From contig NZ_SJEY01000009.1 of NCBI RefSeq assembly GCF_004761875.1, positions 1 to 64,000 on the forward strand: DNA of 64,000 bases, read 5' to 3'. The DNA comes from Roseovarius aestuariivivens. Lineage in GTDB: Bacteria > Pseudomonadota > Alphaproteobacteria > Rhodobacterales > Rhodobacteraceae. Positions 53,778 to 63,537 of the stretch are shown here, piece by piece (within the stretch, counting starts at the first letter, position 1; each line of letters opens with the position of its first letter). The translations under genes were made by a program, and so were the position numbers. The notes under the pieces are model-generated. The model was given only the letters and a program-made list of their open reading frames with translations, did not search any database and was not told the origin of the DNA.

Positions 53778-55588
53778 GCGGCATCCTGTTCCGCCATCTG
53801 ACGTTGCCAAAGCGACGCGTAGCGCCCGCTACGCGCCAGAAGCTCGGCATGGGTGCCTTCCTCGACGATCCGGCCATCTTCCAGCACGACGATGCGGTCG
53901 GCCTCGGCCACGGTTGACAGGCGGTGCGCGATGGTGATGACCGTGCGCCCCTGGCCTGCGCGCCGCAGCGCATCCTGGATGTCCTGCTCGGTCTCTGTGT
54001 CGAGCGCGCTTGTCGCCTCGTCCAGCAACAGGATCGGCGGGTTCTTGAGCAGCGTGCGGGCGATGCCGACCCGCTGTTTTTCGCCGCCCGACAGCTTTAG
54101 CCCCCGTTCGCCCACCTGGGTGTCGTAGCCGCGCGGCAGGCTGGAGATGAAATCGTGAATTTGCGCCGCGCGCGCGGCCTCTTCGATCTCGGCCTGGCTG
54201 GCGCCGTCGCGGCCATAGGCGATGTTATAGCCAATGGTGTCGTTAAAAAGCACGGTGTCCTGCGGCACCACGCCGATGGCGGCGTGCAGGCTGTCTTGGG
54301 TGACGTCGCGCACGTCCTGCCCGTCTATCTTGAGCGCGCCGGACTGCACGTCATAGAAGCGAAACAAGAGCCGCCCGATGGTGGATTTGCCCGAGCCGGT
54401 GGGGCCGACGATGGCCACGGTCTGCCCCGGCGGCACGGTGAGGATCACGCCCTTGAGGATGGGTCTTTCGGCCTCGTATCCGAAGAAAACCTCGCGCAAG
54501 GCGACCTCACCGCCTTGTACTTTCAGAACCTTCGCGTCGGGCTTATCTAGAACATCTGGCCTTTGCTCTAACAAATCGAACATTTCCGCCATATCAACGA
54601 GGGATTGCCGGATTTCGCGGTAAACCGTGCCGAGAAAGTTCAGCGGCATGGTGATCTGGATCATGTAGGCGTTGACCATGACGAAATCGCCCACCGTCAG
54701 AGCACCCGATTGCACGCCGAAGGCCGCCATCACCATCACCGCCACGAGGCCACCGGTGATCAGCACGCTTTGACCGAAATTGAGAAAGGCCAGCGAATAG
54801 GAGGTCTGCAACGCCGCGGTCTCGTAGCCCTCCATCGCCTTGTCGTAGCGTCCCGCCTCGCGACCCTCGGCCCCGAAATACTTGACAGTCTCGAAATTCA
54901 GAAGGCTGTCGATGGCCTTTTGATTGGCGTCGGTATCCTGGTCGTTCATCTTCTTGCGCAGCTTTACGCGCCACTCGGTCACCTTGAAGGTGAACGCCAC
55001 ATAGGCGGCGATCACGCCCATCACGACGGCAAGATACCAGAAGTCGAAGAGCGTCCAGAGGACGATACCGATGAGCAGAAGCTCGAGGATCAGCGGGCCG
55101 ATGGAGAAAAGCAGAAAGCGCAACAGGAATTCCACGCCTTTCACGCCGCGCTCGATGATCCGGCTGAGCCCGCCGGTCTTGCGCGAGGTGTGGTAGCGCA
55201 GCGACATGGCGTGGATATGCTGAAACGTCTCAAGCGCCAGTTGCCGAAGCGCGCGTTGGGCGACGCGCGCAAAGATCACGTCGCGCAGCTGCTGAAAGCC
55301 GACATTGAGAAGCCGCGCCATGCCGTAAGCCACGGTCAGGCCGATGGCCCCCAGCGCCAGCATCCACGCGGCCTCTTGCCCCTCGCCCGCAAGCGCGTCG
55401 ACGGCGGCCTTGTAGAAATAGGGCGTGCCGACGGCCACCAGCTTGGCCGCGAAAAGCGCGATAAGCGCGAAGACCACGCGGCGTTTGACCCATCCCTGAC
55501 CCTCTGGCCAGAGATAGGGAGCGACACGGCGAATGACGCTCCAGCCATTTTCCGGGGCTTTGGTGGTGGTGAGCGCGCGTCGGCGCAT
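53774..55588 (-). CDS. ABC exporter of the Atm1/ABCB7 type
   Basis: A 604-residue fused membrane and ATPase half-transporter. Six helices (about 35-320) precede the ATPase: Walker A GPTGSGKST, Q-loop VVPQDTVLFNDT, signature LSGGEKQRVGIARTLL, Walker B ILLLDEATSALD, and H-loop TIAHRLSTV. Sequence features (NFETVKYFGAEGREAGRYD; LNFGQS) are those of Atm1-like exporters of glutathione-linked compounds in mitochondria and alphaproteobacteria. It is coupled to the downstream glycosyltransferase gene by a 4-base overlap. Confidence 0.92.
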   Translation of the reverse strand: MRRRALTTTKAPENGWSVIRRVAPYLWPEGQGWVKRRVVFALIALFAAKLVAVGTPYFYKAAVDALAGEGQEAAWMLALGAIGLTVAYGMARLLNVGFQQLRDVIFARVAQRALRQLALETFQHIHAMSLRYHTSRKTGGLSRIIERGVKGVEFLLRFLLFSIGPLILELLLIGIVLWTLFDFWYLAVVMGVIAAYVAFTFKVTEWRVKLRKKMNDQDTDANQKAIDSLLNFETVKYFGAEGREAGRYDKAMEGYETAALQTSYSLAFLNFGQSVLITGGLVAVMVMAAFGVQSGALTVGDFVMVNAYMIQITMPLNFLGTVYREIRQSLVDMAEMFDLLEQRPDVLDKPDAKVLKVQGGEVALREVFFGYEAERPILKGVILTVPPGQTVAIVGPTGSGKSTIGRLLFRFYDVQSGALKIDGQDVRDVTQDSLHAAIGVVPQDTVLFNDTIGYNIAYGRDGASQAEIEEAARAAQIHDFISSLPRGYDTQVGERGLKLSGGEKQRVGIARTLLKNPPILLLDEATSALDTETEQDIQDALRRAGQGRTVITIAHRLSTVAEADRIVVLEDGRIVEEGTHAELLARSGRYASLWQRQMAEQDAA

Positions 55589-55650
55589 GAGGACCTCTTA
55601 GCGTGATGTCGCCATCAGATAGGCCGGAGCGCGGGCAATGACCACCCCGC

Positions 55651-56829
55651 TCAATCCTGAGGGATCGAGAAGAGCTGTCCAGGATAGATCAGGTCGGGGT
55701 CGCGGATGCGGTCGCGATTGGCCTCGAAGATCCGCACATATTGAAAGCCGTCGCCGTAATTGCGCCGCGAAATGCCCCAGAGCGTGTAGCCGGGCTGCAC
55801 GATCACGGCCTGAATGGGCTGGTTGGTAGCGGTGGCGGAAGCGAGCACGTCGTCGGATTCGCGCTTGAAGGGCGTCTCGATCCGCGAGGTGACGTTGCCC
55901 TCGGCGTCGACCTCGTCGATGCGCAACGTGTAGATGCCGGTGTCGATCTCGGGCAGATCCGAACGCCAGCGACCATCCTCGGCGATGCGTGAGGTCGTGA
56001 TGGGCGCGTTGTCGAGATAGACCCGCACGAAGCCATCGCCCACGCCGCGCCCGGCCAGAAGCACATCGCCCTCCTCCGAATACGAGATCGCGTCCAGGGC
56101 GACGGTCGCCATGACTTCGGGCCCCGGATCGGTCGCCGGTGCGGGCTGCAGGACCTGAAGCCCCTCGGCATCCGAGAGCAGCACGGCAGCAGGTGCGGCG
56201 GGCTCTTGCTTGGCGACGGGGCCGGGTGTTTCGGGTGGCTCTTGCGCCGTCGCCGGTGTTGCCAGGGTTTCGGGGACCTCGACCGCGGGATTTGGCGCCG
56301 CGACGGCCTCCGGTGCGGTGCCGTTTTCGGGCGCGCGCAGCGGAGCGATGATGATTTCGCTTTTCGACACGATGTCCGAGCCGTCTTTCGGCGAGCGCAT
56401 GGCGAGGGTCAGAATGCGGGCCTTCTCGCTGGGGCCAACGGTGACGAACTGGACGAATTCGCCGTTTGCCTCGGGCTGAAAGCGGGCGAGTTCATCGTCA
56501 TCGAGCCGGATCGCCGTTTCCCATCCCGGCGATGCGCGCCCCGCCACGACCATGCGACCATCGGCATCGAGCAGGAAGGTGCTGACCTTCGGAAGGTCGG
56601 GCATGTCGGGCGTATCAGGCGTGGTTTGCGCGGCTGTTTCCGGCGCGGGGTCGGCTGGAGGCGCCAACGCGGCGGGTTGCGCCTCGTCGGTCACAGCGGC
56701 CCTATCGGCCGGCGGGGGCGAGGCCGGGCGCAACACAGAGAAATAAAGAAGCCCGCCGACCGCCGCAGCCAGAGCGACGCCCGCGATCACGAGGGGCCCG
56801 CCCCCCGATACTCCGGACTGCTTCGTCAT
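55651..56829 (-). CDS. LysM-domain membrane-anchored protein
   Basis: A 392-residue protein with one N-terminal membrane segment (about 12-32), a Pro/Ala/Glu-rich linker, two Ig-like beta segments (FLLDADGRMVVAGRASPGWE; VRVYLDNAPITTSRIAEDGR) and a C-terminal LysM domain (QPGYTLWGISRRNYGDGFQY...PGQLFSIPQ) for peptidoglycan binding. It presumably spans from membrane to wall. GGAAGGACAC precedes the ATG at 56829. Confidence 0.88.
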   Translation of the reverse strand: MTKQSGVSGGGPLVIAGVALAAAVGGLLYFSVLRPASPPPADRAAVTDEAQPAALAPPADPAPETAAQTTPDTPDMPDLPKVSTFLLDADGRMVVAGRASPGWETAIRLDDDELARFQPEANGEFVQFVTVGPSEKARILTLAMRSPKDGSDIVSKSEIIIAPLRAPENGTAPEAVAAPNPAVEVPETLATPATAQEPPETPGPVAKQEPAAPAAVLLSDAEGLQVLQPAPATDPGPEVMATVALDAISYSEEGDVLLAGRGVGDGFVRVYLDNAPITTSRIAEDGRWRSDLPEIDTGIYTLRIDEVDAEGNVTSRIETPFKRESDDVLASATATNQPIQAVIVQPGYTLWGISRRNYGDGFQYVRIFEANRDRIRDPDLIYPGQLFSIPQD

Positions 56830-56930
56830 CCGTGTCCTTCCGATCCGCGCTTTTCCCATGCGCGGTTGCGAGACTTTATCAACAGCGGGTAGAACGGTCA
56901 AAACAACCCTTTTCCCTATCCGGTGAATTC

Positions 56931-57482
56931 ATGGCAACGCATTCCATCTGTGTCTTTTGCGGCTCACGCGCCGGGCGCAATCCGGCCTATGCCGCCGCCG
57001 CCGAGTCATTCGGCGCCGCCATCGCCGCGCGGGACTGGCGGCTAGTTTACGGTGCAGGCGATGTCGGGCTGATGGGCACGGTGGCGCGCGCGGCCCAGAA
57101 TGCGGGGGCCGAAACCTTTGGCGTCATCCCCGACCACCTTGTGAAATGGGAAGTGGGCAAGACGGACCTGACCCGCTACGTCGTCACCGAAACGATGCAC
57201 GAGCGCAAGAAAGTTATGTTCATGAATTGCGACGCCATCGTGGTTTTGCCCGGTGGCGCGGGATCTCTGGACGAGTTCTTCGAGGTTCTGACCTGGCGCC
57301 AGATCGGCCTGCATGAAAAGCCGGTATTTCTATTGAATACCGATGATTACTGGACGCCGTTGATGCAATTGATGAAGCACGTGATCAACGAGGGCTTTGC
57401 CGATGCGAGCCTTCTGGACTTCGTGCGCGCCGAAGCAACAGTTCAGGCGCTTTGCGAGAGCCTTGAGCGCGCCTTGTCCTGA
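56931..57482 (+). CDS. LOG-family (TIGR00730) nucleotide phosphoribohydrolase
   Basis: A 183-residue Rossmann-fold protein: SICVFCGSRAGRNPAYAAAA, then LVYGAGDVGLMGTVARAA, the MHERKK element and the PGGAGSLDEFFEVLTW signature (catalytic/phosphate-binding PGG-x-G-x4-E). The family releases free bases from nucleoside 5'-monophosphates, including cytokinin activation in some bacteria. It overlaps the convergent rarD gene by 40 bases. Confidence 0.9.
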   Translation: MATHSICVFCGSRAGRNPAYAAAAESFGAAIAARDWRLVYGAGDVGLMGTVARAAQNAGAETFGVIPDHLVKWEVGKTDLTRYVVTETMHERKKVMFMNCDAIVVLPGGAGSLDEFFEVLTWRQIGLHEKPVFLLNTDDYWTPLMQLMKHVINEGFADASLLDFVRAEATVQALCESLERALS

Positions 57483-58339
57483 TGCCAGCGCGACCAGCTG
57501 TAGAGCGCCAGCGCGGTCCAGATCATGCCGAAGGCGACCCCGTGCCAAAGGCCAAAGAATTCGTGAAAAACCAGTGTCGCAACAAGGAATTGCAGGGTGG
57601 GGTTCAAGTAGGAGAGAAGCCCAACGCTGGCCAGCGCCACCCGGCGCGCGCCATAGCTGAAAAGGATGAGGGGCGTGGCCGTGATCGGGCCTGAGAGCAT
57701 CAGCAGCCCTGTCTCAGCCCATGACACGCCCAGCGCGTCGCCGCCCTGCAGATGCACCCAGATGAGCAGGCCGACCGCCAGAGGCACCAGCAGGATCGCC
57801 TCGGCCGTCACGGAGGTGATCGGGCCGAGATCAAGCCCCTTCTTGAGCATCCCGTAGATGCCGAAGGTGATGCCGAGAATGAGGGAGATCCATGGCGGCA
57901 CGCCAAGCCCGGCGGTGAGCGTGATGACACCCACTGCGGCGAGGATCACCGCGGCGGTCTGAACCCGGCTAAGCCGTTCGCCAAAGACCAGAAGCCCGAG
58001 AAACACGGCGACAAGCGGAAAGATGAAATATCCCAGCGAGGCGTCGAGCGCTTTGCCGATCTGTACCGCGAAGACGAAGGTGAACCAGTTCGCGCCGACC
58101 ATGAGCGAGGCCAGCACGATGATCGGCAGGTCCCGGCGGCGCGTGAGGGCGGCGAATGGCGCTGTCGCCCTGCCCTGCACGCCCAGAACGATCAAAAAGA
58201 ACACGGCGGCCCAGATGGTGCGGTGGGCCATCATCTCGATCGCAGGCAAATGCACGAGAAGCTTGTAGAACATGCCAGACAGGCCCCAGATCATGCAGGC
58301 GCAGATGATGGCGAGCACGCCACGGGCTGTCGGGGACAT
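57443..58339 (-). CDS. rarD: RarD/EamA-family transporter
   Basis: A 298-residue, ten-helix drug/metabolite superfamily permease of the RarD type: GLSGMFYKLLVHLPAIEMMA and the second repeat beginning AGLGVPPWISLILGITFGIY. GGAG precedes the ATG at 58339. RarD members are linked to chloramphenicol sensitivity by annotation only; the substrate is unknown. Its 3' end overlaps the LOG gene. Confidence 0.88.
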   Translation of the reverse strand: MSPTARGVLAIICACMIWGLSGMFYKLLVHLPAIEMMAHRTIWAAVFFLIVLGVQGRATAPFAALTRRRDLPIIVLASLMVGANWFTFVFAVQIGKALDASLGYFIFPLVAVFLGLLVFGERLSRVQTAAVILAAVGVITLTAGLGVPPWISLILGITFGIYGMLKKGLDLGPITSVTAEAILLVPLAVGLLIWVHLQGGDALGVSWAETGLLMLSGPITATPLILFSYGARRVALASVGLLSYLNPTLQFLVATLVFHEFFGLWHGVAFGMIWTALALYSWSRWHQDKARSRLSQSA

Positions 58340-58356
58340 CAGGTTCTCCGGAACTG

Positions 58357-58381
58357 AAAAACCTCCGGGCAGGCCCGGAGG
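58357..58381 (-). terminator. Terminator of the host-attachment gene
   Basis: Stem CCTCCGGG with CCCGGAGG (58362-58369 and 58374-58381); on the minus strand it is followed by TTTTT. It lies 48 bases beyond the stop of the upstream gene. Confidence 0.85.
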
Positions 58382-58428
58382 CGCTTCTTTCGCTCTATCG
58401 CGGCCCGCAAGCCGGTTCAAGACAGGGC

Positions 58429-58884
58429 TCAGCCAGAAGCGAGCTCGGACTTGAGCAGTTTTTCAACCTCATCGAGGGGATGGTTGGTAAAATCCTTGTC
58501 CACCTCGGCAATGATGCGGCTTTGCACCTCTTTGTGAAAGTGCTGACGCAATTCCCCAAGGGTGTTGGGCGGGGCGCAGACTACAAGACGTTCAAACGCA
58601 TTCTTGTGGGCGTATTTGTACAGGATATCCGCCAGATCGCTTGCAAAGCGATCCTTGGCCAGCTGGTGCCAATCGGTTTCGTCGAGCGCCGACATCTGCT
58701 GAATTCCGGTATCCTGCATGCGGCCCGGGCTATCGGTACCTTGCTCGGAATCGGCGGGATTGTCCTGCTCTTCCTCGCGAACGACATTGAGGTCGGGGTT
58801 CATCTCGTCCAGGTCGTTGCGCAGGAAAAGGGCCTTCTCCCCGTCCGCGATCAGGACCCATGTGCCGTGTTTGAGTTCCGTCAT
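58429..58884 (-). CDS. Host attachment protein family
   Basis: A 151-residue soluble protein of the host-attachment (AtsE-related) family: WVLIADGEKALFLRN, a variable acidic loop, then FASDLADILYKYAHKNAFER, VVCAPPNTLGELRQHFHKEV and VDKDFTNHPLDEVEKLL. The name comes from an Agrobacterium attachment study; biochemical function is unclear. GAGGGAGAC precedes the ATG. It is preceded by a small gene with a one-base gap, so both are probably one transcript. Confidence 0.85.
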   Translation of the reverse strand: MTELKHGTWVLIADGEKALFLRNDLDEMNPDLNVVREEEQDNPADSEQGTDSPGRMQDTGIQQMSALDETDWHQLAKDRFASDLADILYKYAHKNAFERLVVCAPPNTLGELRQHFHKEVQSRIIAEVDKDFTNHPLDEVEKLLKSELASG

Positions 58885-58885
58885 C

Positions 58886-59104
58886 TCAGTCGTCTCCCTC
58901 CTTGATGCCGCTGTCGCGCTTGTCCGAGCCTGTGACGCGTGTGGCGCCGGCGGGCTTGGATTTGGCGCGCTTTTCCTCGTCGCGTGTGCCGATCTTGCGT
59001 GAGAGCGCGCCGCCCTCACGGCCCTGCTGGCTGATTTCCGTGTCGTCCCCGATGATGTCTTCGGTTTCCTTGCGGCCGTCCTTGGACCTGTGGCGCTCTG
59101 CCAT
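58886..59104 (-). CDS. Small highly charged protein, unknown function
   Basis: A 72-residue protein beginning MAERHRSKDGRKETEDIIGD and rich in Lys, Arg, Glu, Asp and Gly, probably disordered. AAGGAA is a good ribosome binding site. It lies one base upstream of the host-attachment gene, so co-expression is likely. No family recognised. Confidence 0.6.
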   Translation of the reverse strand: MAERHRSKDGRKETEDIIGDDTEISQQGREGGALSRKIGTRDEEKRAKSKPAGATRVTGSDKRDSGIKEGDD

Positions 59105-59169
59105 GGCACGTTTCCTTCCTATTCTATCATACGTCAGGACAACGCGGGGCAAGTCTTGGCGGTTCCTGA

Positions 59170-59200
59170 AACAAAAACACCCCCCGGCATGGCCGGAGGG
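59170..59200 (-). terminator. Terminator of the superoxide dismutase gene
   Basis: Arms CCCCCCGGC and GCCGGAGGG around ATG; on the minus strand it is followed by TGTTTTTGTTT. It sits 26 bases past the sodB stop. Confidence 0.8.
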
Positions 59201-59225
59201 CGTTTCACCTTTAAATAACAAAGGC

Positions 59226-59825
59226 TTACATGCGCGACGCGACGTTTTCCCAGTTCACGAGCTTGTCGAGGAAGTTCTGTAGATAGGCGGGACGCTTGTT
59301 GCGGAAGTCGATGTAGTAGGAATGCTCCCACACGTCGCAGCCCAGAAGCGCGGTCTGACCAAAGCAGAGCGGGTTCACGCCGTTCTCGGTCTTGGTGACT
59401 TTCAGGCTGCCGTCCGTGTCCTTCACCAGCCAAGCCCAGCCCGAGCCGAACTGACCCGCGCCAGCGGCGGCGAACTCTTCCTTGAACTTGTCGACCGAGC
59501 CGAAGCTTTCGGTCAGGGCTTTTTCCAGCTCACCGGGCATGCCGGTCTGATCCGGGCCCATCATTTCCCAGAACTGGTTGTGATTCCAGTACTGCGAGGC
59601 GTTGTTGAAGATGCCGTTCTGGGCGACAGCGCCGGAATCGTAGGTGCCCTTGATGATCTCTTCGACCGACTTGCCTTCCCACTCGGTGCCCGCGATGGCC
59701 TTGTTGCCGTTGTCGACATAGGCCTTGTGGTGGATGTCGTGGTGGTATTCCAGCGTCTCGCGGGACATGCCGAGATCGGCAAGCGCGTCGTGCGAATAGG
59801 GAAGATCGGGAAGTTCAAAAGCCAT
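59226..59825 (-). CDS. sodB: Iron/manganese superoxide dismutase
   Basis: A 199-residue cytoplasmic enzyme that disproportionates superoxide. Metal ligands can be placed in LEYHHDIHHKAYV (N-terminal His), NNASQYWNHNQFW (His), and the C-terminal DVWEHSYY (Asp and His). The overall sequence (FELPDLPYSHDAL; GAGQFGSGWAWLV) is of the Fe-type class, but Fe versus Mn is not certain. Confidence 0.95.
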   Translation of the reverse strand: MAFELPDLPYSHDALADLGMSRETLEYHHDIHHKAYVDNGNKAIAGTEWEGKSVEEIIKGTYDSGAVAQNGIFNNASQYWNHNQFWEMMGPDQTGMPGELEKALTESFGSVDKFKEEFAAAGAGQFGSGWAWLVKDTDGSLKVTKTENGVNPLCFGQTALLGCDVWEHSYYIDFRNKRPAYLQNFLDKLVNWENVASRM

Positions 59826-59960
59826 ATCGGGCCCCCTTGTCTTTCTGTGAATTTCTGCTGTGACAGATGGTAGCGCGGGGCGCGCTAGGTCAAGCCCTTA
59901 TGGCGTGGGGCTGCCGAGTTTGGACTGTGCGGCGGCGCACGGAACCGCGCGCCGGCCGGC

Positions 59961-60530
59961 TTAGTCGAAAAGCCCCATGCGCCCCTCGGACCGCGCGGCG
60001 TCCTTCAGAAGATCAAAGGCATATTGCGCCACCGAGCGGAAGCAGACCACGTGCACGGTGTCCTCGTCCGTCATCCAGAAGGCCGCAGGGATCTGCGCCA
60101 TGCGGGTGCGGCGGATCTGGCCGGGAGCAAAGGCGCCGGGCGCCATATCGACCGGGACGAGCTTGGCCATGACCTCGCGCACTGTGGCCCCGTGCAGGCG
60201 GAACATGGCGCGGGCGTCCGAGACGTTGACAGCGAGGTGGTGCGTGCCCGAGAGAGCTTTGTCGATTTTCCCGAGCGCGTCGGTGACATCGGCATAGGGC
60301 AGCAGCAAAAGCAGCTCGTCAGGTGACATCCACGCTGCACCCCGCCCATCCTTTTGAGCGATCTCGCGGGTGGCGGGAATGGCCACGCCGACGGTGTCCT
60401 TGACCGCCTTTTTCAGCTTGGCGGTCCCGAAATCCCCACGCAGGGTGATCATGCCCTGAAGGCCCGATTCCTCGACGCGCACCGCGCCTTCGAAGGCCGC
60501 GCCGGGCAATGCGCTGATGGCGTCAGACAT
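59961..60530 (-). CDS. soxG: Sarcosine oxidase gamma subunit
   Basis: A 189-residue subunit of heterotetrameric sarcosine oxidase, with a GcvT/YgfZ-like fold in reduced form: ISALPGAAFEGAVRVEESGL, LALNVSDARAMFRLHG-type core (here LAVNVSDARAMFRL) and FRSVAQYAFDLLKDAA. It starts inside the end of soxA (8-base overlap). Confidence 0.93.
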   Translation of the reverse strand: MSDAISALPGAAFEGAVRVEESGLQGMITLRGDFGTAKLKKAVKDTVGVAIPATREIAQKDGRGAAWMSPDELLLLLPYADVTDALGKIDKALSGTHHLAVNVSDARAMFRLHGATVREVMAKLVPVDMAPGAFAPGQIRRTRMAQIPAAFWMTDEDTVHVVCFRSVAQYAFDLLKDAARSEGRMGLFD

Positions 60531-63500
60531 TCTGCTTCTCCCCTTCAGGATCGTAGAACACGGGAGAGACGATCTTGGCCTTGATCACGGTACCATCGAC
60601 CTTGGGGATATCGATGACCTCTCCCATCCGGTCGGGCCCATTGTGGACAAGGCCCATGGCGATGCCGCGCCCGAGCGTGGGCGAGTAATAGCTGGATGTG
60701 ACGCGCCCCTGCACGTTGCGCTGCCCATTGGCGTTCGTGCCATCGGCCACCGCATAGGCGCCATCGGGCAGGACCGAGCCGTCGGTCGTCTCGAGACCGA
60801 CCAGCTTCCACCGGTCGGGATTAGCCATGAAGGACCGGGCCTGGGCGCGCTTACCTAGGTAATCGTCCTTTTTCTTGGAGATCGCCCACTCCATGTTCAG
60901 ATCCTGCGGGATCACGGTGCCGTCGGTCTCGTCCCCGATCATGATGAAGCCCTTTTCGGCGCGCATCACGTGAAGGGCCTCGGTCCCATAGGGCGTGACG
61001 GCGAACTCGGCCCCGGCCTCCAAGAGCTTGTCCCAGAGCGCCCGGCCCTGCCCCGCATCCACGGCGATCTCGTAGCTGAGTTCGCCAGAGAACGAGATCC
61101 GGTAGGCGCGTGCGGGAATGCCGCCGAGCGTGATGTCGGTCCACGCCATGAAGGGCAGCGCCTCGGCGGAAATGTCATCCTCGGTCAGATTTTCCAGCGT
61201 CTTGCGCGCGTTGGGGCCGACGACGGCGATCTGGGCGTATTGCTCGGTCAGGTTGGCGACGTAGACCTTCCAGTCCCACCACTCGCACTGAAGCCAGTCT
61301 TCCATGTGGGCGTGGATGTGATCCGCGCCGCCGGTGGTGGTGTGGCAGAGGAACGTATCCTCATCGAGACGCGCGACCACGCCGTCATCCATGAGAAAGC
61401 CGTTTTCGGAGCACATCAGGCCATAGCGGCAGCGGCCCGGTTTCAGGGTCGACATCACGTTGGTGTAGAGCATGTCGAGGAACTTGCCCGCGTCGGGGCC
61501 TTTCACGACCAGCTTGCCCAGCGTGGAGGCGTCGAGCAGACCGAGGCTGTCGCGGGTCTGCTTGATCTCACGAGCAACGGCGGTCTCGATCGCCTCGCCC
61601 GGCATCTTGCGGAAGGTATAGGGGCGGCGCCAGTGGCCGACCGGTTCCCAATAGGCGCCGTTTTCCTCGTGCCAGCCATGCATCGGCGTGCGGCGTAAGG
61701 GCTGGAAGATCGGGCCACGCGCCGCGCCTGCGATCGCGCCCATGGAGATGGGCGTGTAGGGCGGGCGGAAGGTTGTGGTGCCCGTCTGCGGGATGGGCTG
61801 GTTGAGCGCATCCGACAGGATGGCCAGGCCGTTGATATTGCTGAGTTTCCCCTGATCCGTGGCCATGCCGAGCGTGGTGTAGCGCTTGGCGTGTTCGACG
61901 GATTCGAAGCCCTCGCGCGCGGCCAGCTGCACGTCCGATACCTTTACGTCGTTCTGGTAATCGAGCCAGGCTTTGGAGCGCAATTCGTACTTGGCGCCCT
62001 GCGGCATGAGCCAGATCGGCGCGATGGCGTTCTCGGACGGGCTGTCGGCCTTGGGCGCGGCGGATTTCTTGGGCTTGTGGCCTGCGGCCTTGGCGGCGGT
62101 CTGACCGGCGGCATGGGCATCGGCCACCACATCGGCCAGCCCGAGTGCGCCGTTGGCTGCGCCTGCGACCACAACGAAGGCTTCGCCCGAGGCACCCGTT
62201 GGCGCTTTATCCACATCGGGGCGGAACATCGCCTTTTCGTCGTCCCAGATGAGCTTGCCGCCGCAATGGGACCAGAGGTGCACGACCGGCGACCAGCCGC
62301 CGGACATGGCGACCGCGTCGCAGGCGATCTCTTCCATGGCGGAGCCTTCGCCCGCCTGCATGCAGATCGCCACGCCGGTCACGCGCCTGCCGCCCTTGAC
62401 CTTGGCGACGCCCTTGCCCGTCTCGATGCGGATGCCAAGCGCCTTGGCCTCTTCGGTAAGTTGGCTCGCGCCGTGGGGGCGTGCGTCGATGATCGCGGGC
62501 ACGTCGAGACCCAGCTTTTTCAGGCAAATTGCCGTAAGGTAAGCATCGTCGTTATTGGTCACGACAACGGTGCGGTCGCCGATGGACACGCCGTAATCGA
62601 CGGCGTAGTCGCGCACGGCAGAGGCCAGCATCACGCCGGGAATGTCGTTGCCGGCAAAGCTGAGCGGGCGTTCGATGGCGCCTGTCGCGGTCACGATCTG
62701 AGCGGCGCGGATCCGCCAGAGACGGTGGCGCGGCCCCTTGTCGGCGGGCTGGTGATCGCGAACACGCTCGTAGCCCAGGAGATAGCCGTGATCGTAGACG
62801 CCGGCGCCCATGAGCCGCAAACGGAGCGTGACATTGGGCATGTCAGACAACTCTGACAGAATTTCCTCCACCACTTTATCCACAGGCTGGCCGTCCACAG
62901 TGCCGCCATCGACCGGGGCACGTCCGCCCCAATGGGCGGTCTGCTCCATCAGCAGAACCTTGGCGCCGGCGCGGCCCGCCTCGCGCGCGGCCAGAAGCCC
63001 CGCGATCCCGCCGCCGATCACGACGACGTCGTAGAAGGCGTAGACGTGCTCGTAAGTGTCCGCGTCGCGGTCGCGCGGCGCCTTTCCAAGGCCGGCGGAC
63101 TGGCGGATGAAGGGCTCGTAGACATGCTTCCACAGAGGGCGGGGATGCATGAACATCTTGTAATAAAAGCCCGCCGGCAGGAAGCGCGCCAGCCGGTTGT
63201 TGATCGCGCCCACATCGAATTCGAGGCTGGGCCAGTGGTTCTGAGAGGTGCAGGTCAGCCCGCCGAAAAGCTCGGTCGTGGTGGCACGCTGGTTCGGCTC
63301 GAACGTGCCGCCCTCGCCCATGTTGAAGAGCGCGTTGGGTTCCTCGGCGCCCGAGGCGACGATGCCGCGCGGGCGGTGGTACTTGAAGGAGCGCCCGACC
63401 ATCATCTGGTCGTTGGCCAGAAGGGCAGAGGCGAGCGTGTCGCCCTCGAAGCCCTTGAGGCGCTTGCCGTTGAAGGTGAACTCCAGCGCGCGGCCCTTGT

Positions 63501-63537
63501 CGAGAAGCCGCCCGCCCGTGGCCAGACGCGTGCTCAT
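60523..63537 (-). CDS. soxA: Sarcosine oxidase alpha subunit
   Basis: A 1004-residue subunit that takes part in oxidative demethylation of sarcosine to glycine, passing the methyl group to tetrahydrofolate. The N-terminal ferredoxin-like Fer2_4 segment precedes a Rossmann NAD(P)-binding domain (VVVIGGGIAGLLAAREAGRA); the C-terminal half (about 620-1000) is a GCV_T/aminomethyltransferase domain for folate. The ATG at 63537 overlaps soxD (ATGA). Length is standard. Confidence 0.96.
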   Translation of the reverse strand: MSTRLATGGRLLDKGRALEFTFNGKRLKGFEGDTLASALLANDQMMVGRSFKYHRPRGIVASGAEEPNALFNMGEGGTFEPNQRATTTELFGGLTCTSQNHWPSLEFDVGAINNRLARFLPAGFYYKMFMHPRPLWKHVYEPFIRQSAGLGKAPRDRDADTYEHVYAFYDVVVIGGGIAGLLAAREAGRAGAKVLLMEQTAHWGGRAPVDGGTVDGQPVDKVVEEILSELSDMPNVTLRLRLMGAGVYDHGYLLGYERVRDHQPADKGPRHRLWRIRAAQIVTATGAIERPLSFAGNDIPGVMLASAVRDYAVDYGVSIGDRTVVVTNNDDAYLTAICLKKLGLDVPAIIDARPHGASQLTEEAKALGIRIETGKGVAKVKGGRRVTGVAICMQAGEGSAMEEIACDAVAMSGGWSPVVHLWSHCGGKLIWDDEKAMFRPDVDKAPTGASGEAFVVVAGAANGALGLADVVADAHAAGQTAAKAAGHKPKKSAAPKADSPSENAIAPIWLMPQGAKYELRSKAWLDYQNDVKVSDVQLAAREGFESVEHAKRYTTLGMATDQGKLSNINGLAILSDALNQPIPQTGTTTFRPPYTPISMGAIAGAARGPIFQPLRRTPMHGWHEENGAYWEPVGHWRRPYTFRKMPGEAIETAVAREIKQTRDSLGLLDASTLGKLVVKGPDAGKFLDMLYTNVMSTLKPGRCRYGLMCSENGFLMDDGVVARLDEDTFLCHTTTGGADHIHAHMEDWLQCEWWDWKVYVANLTEQYAQIAVVGPNARKTLENLTEDDISAEALPFMAWTDITLGGIPARAYRISFSGELSYEIAVDAGQGRALWDKLLEAGAEFAVTPYGTEALHVMRAEKGFIMIGDETDGTVIPQDLNMEWAISKKKDDYLGKRAQARSFMANPDRWKLVGLETTDGSVLPDGAYAVADGTNANGQRNVQGRVTSSYYSPTLGRGIAMGLVHNGPDRMGEVIDIPKVDGTVIKAKIVSPVFYDPEGEKQNV

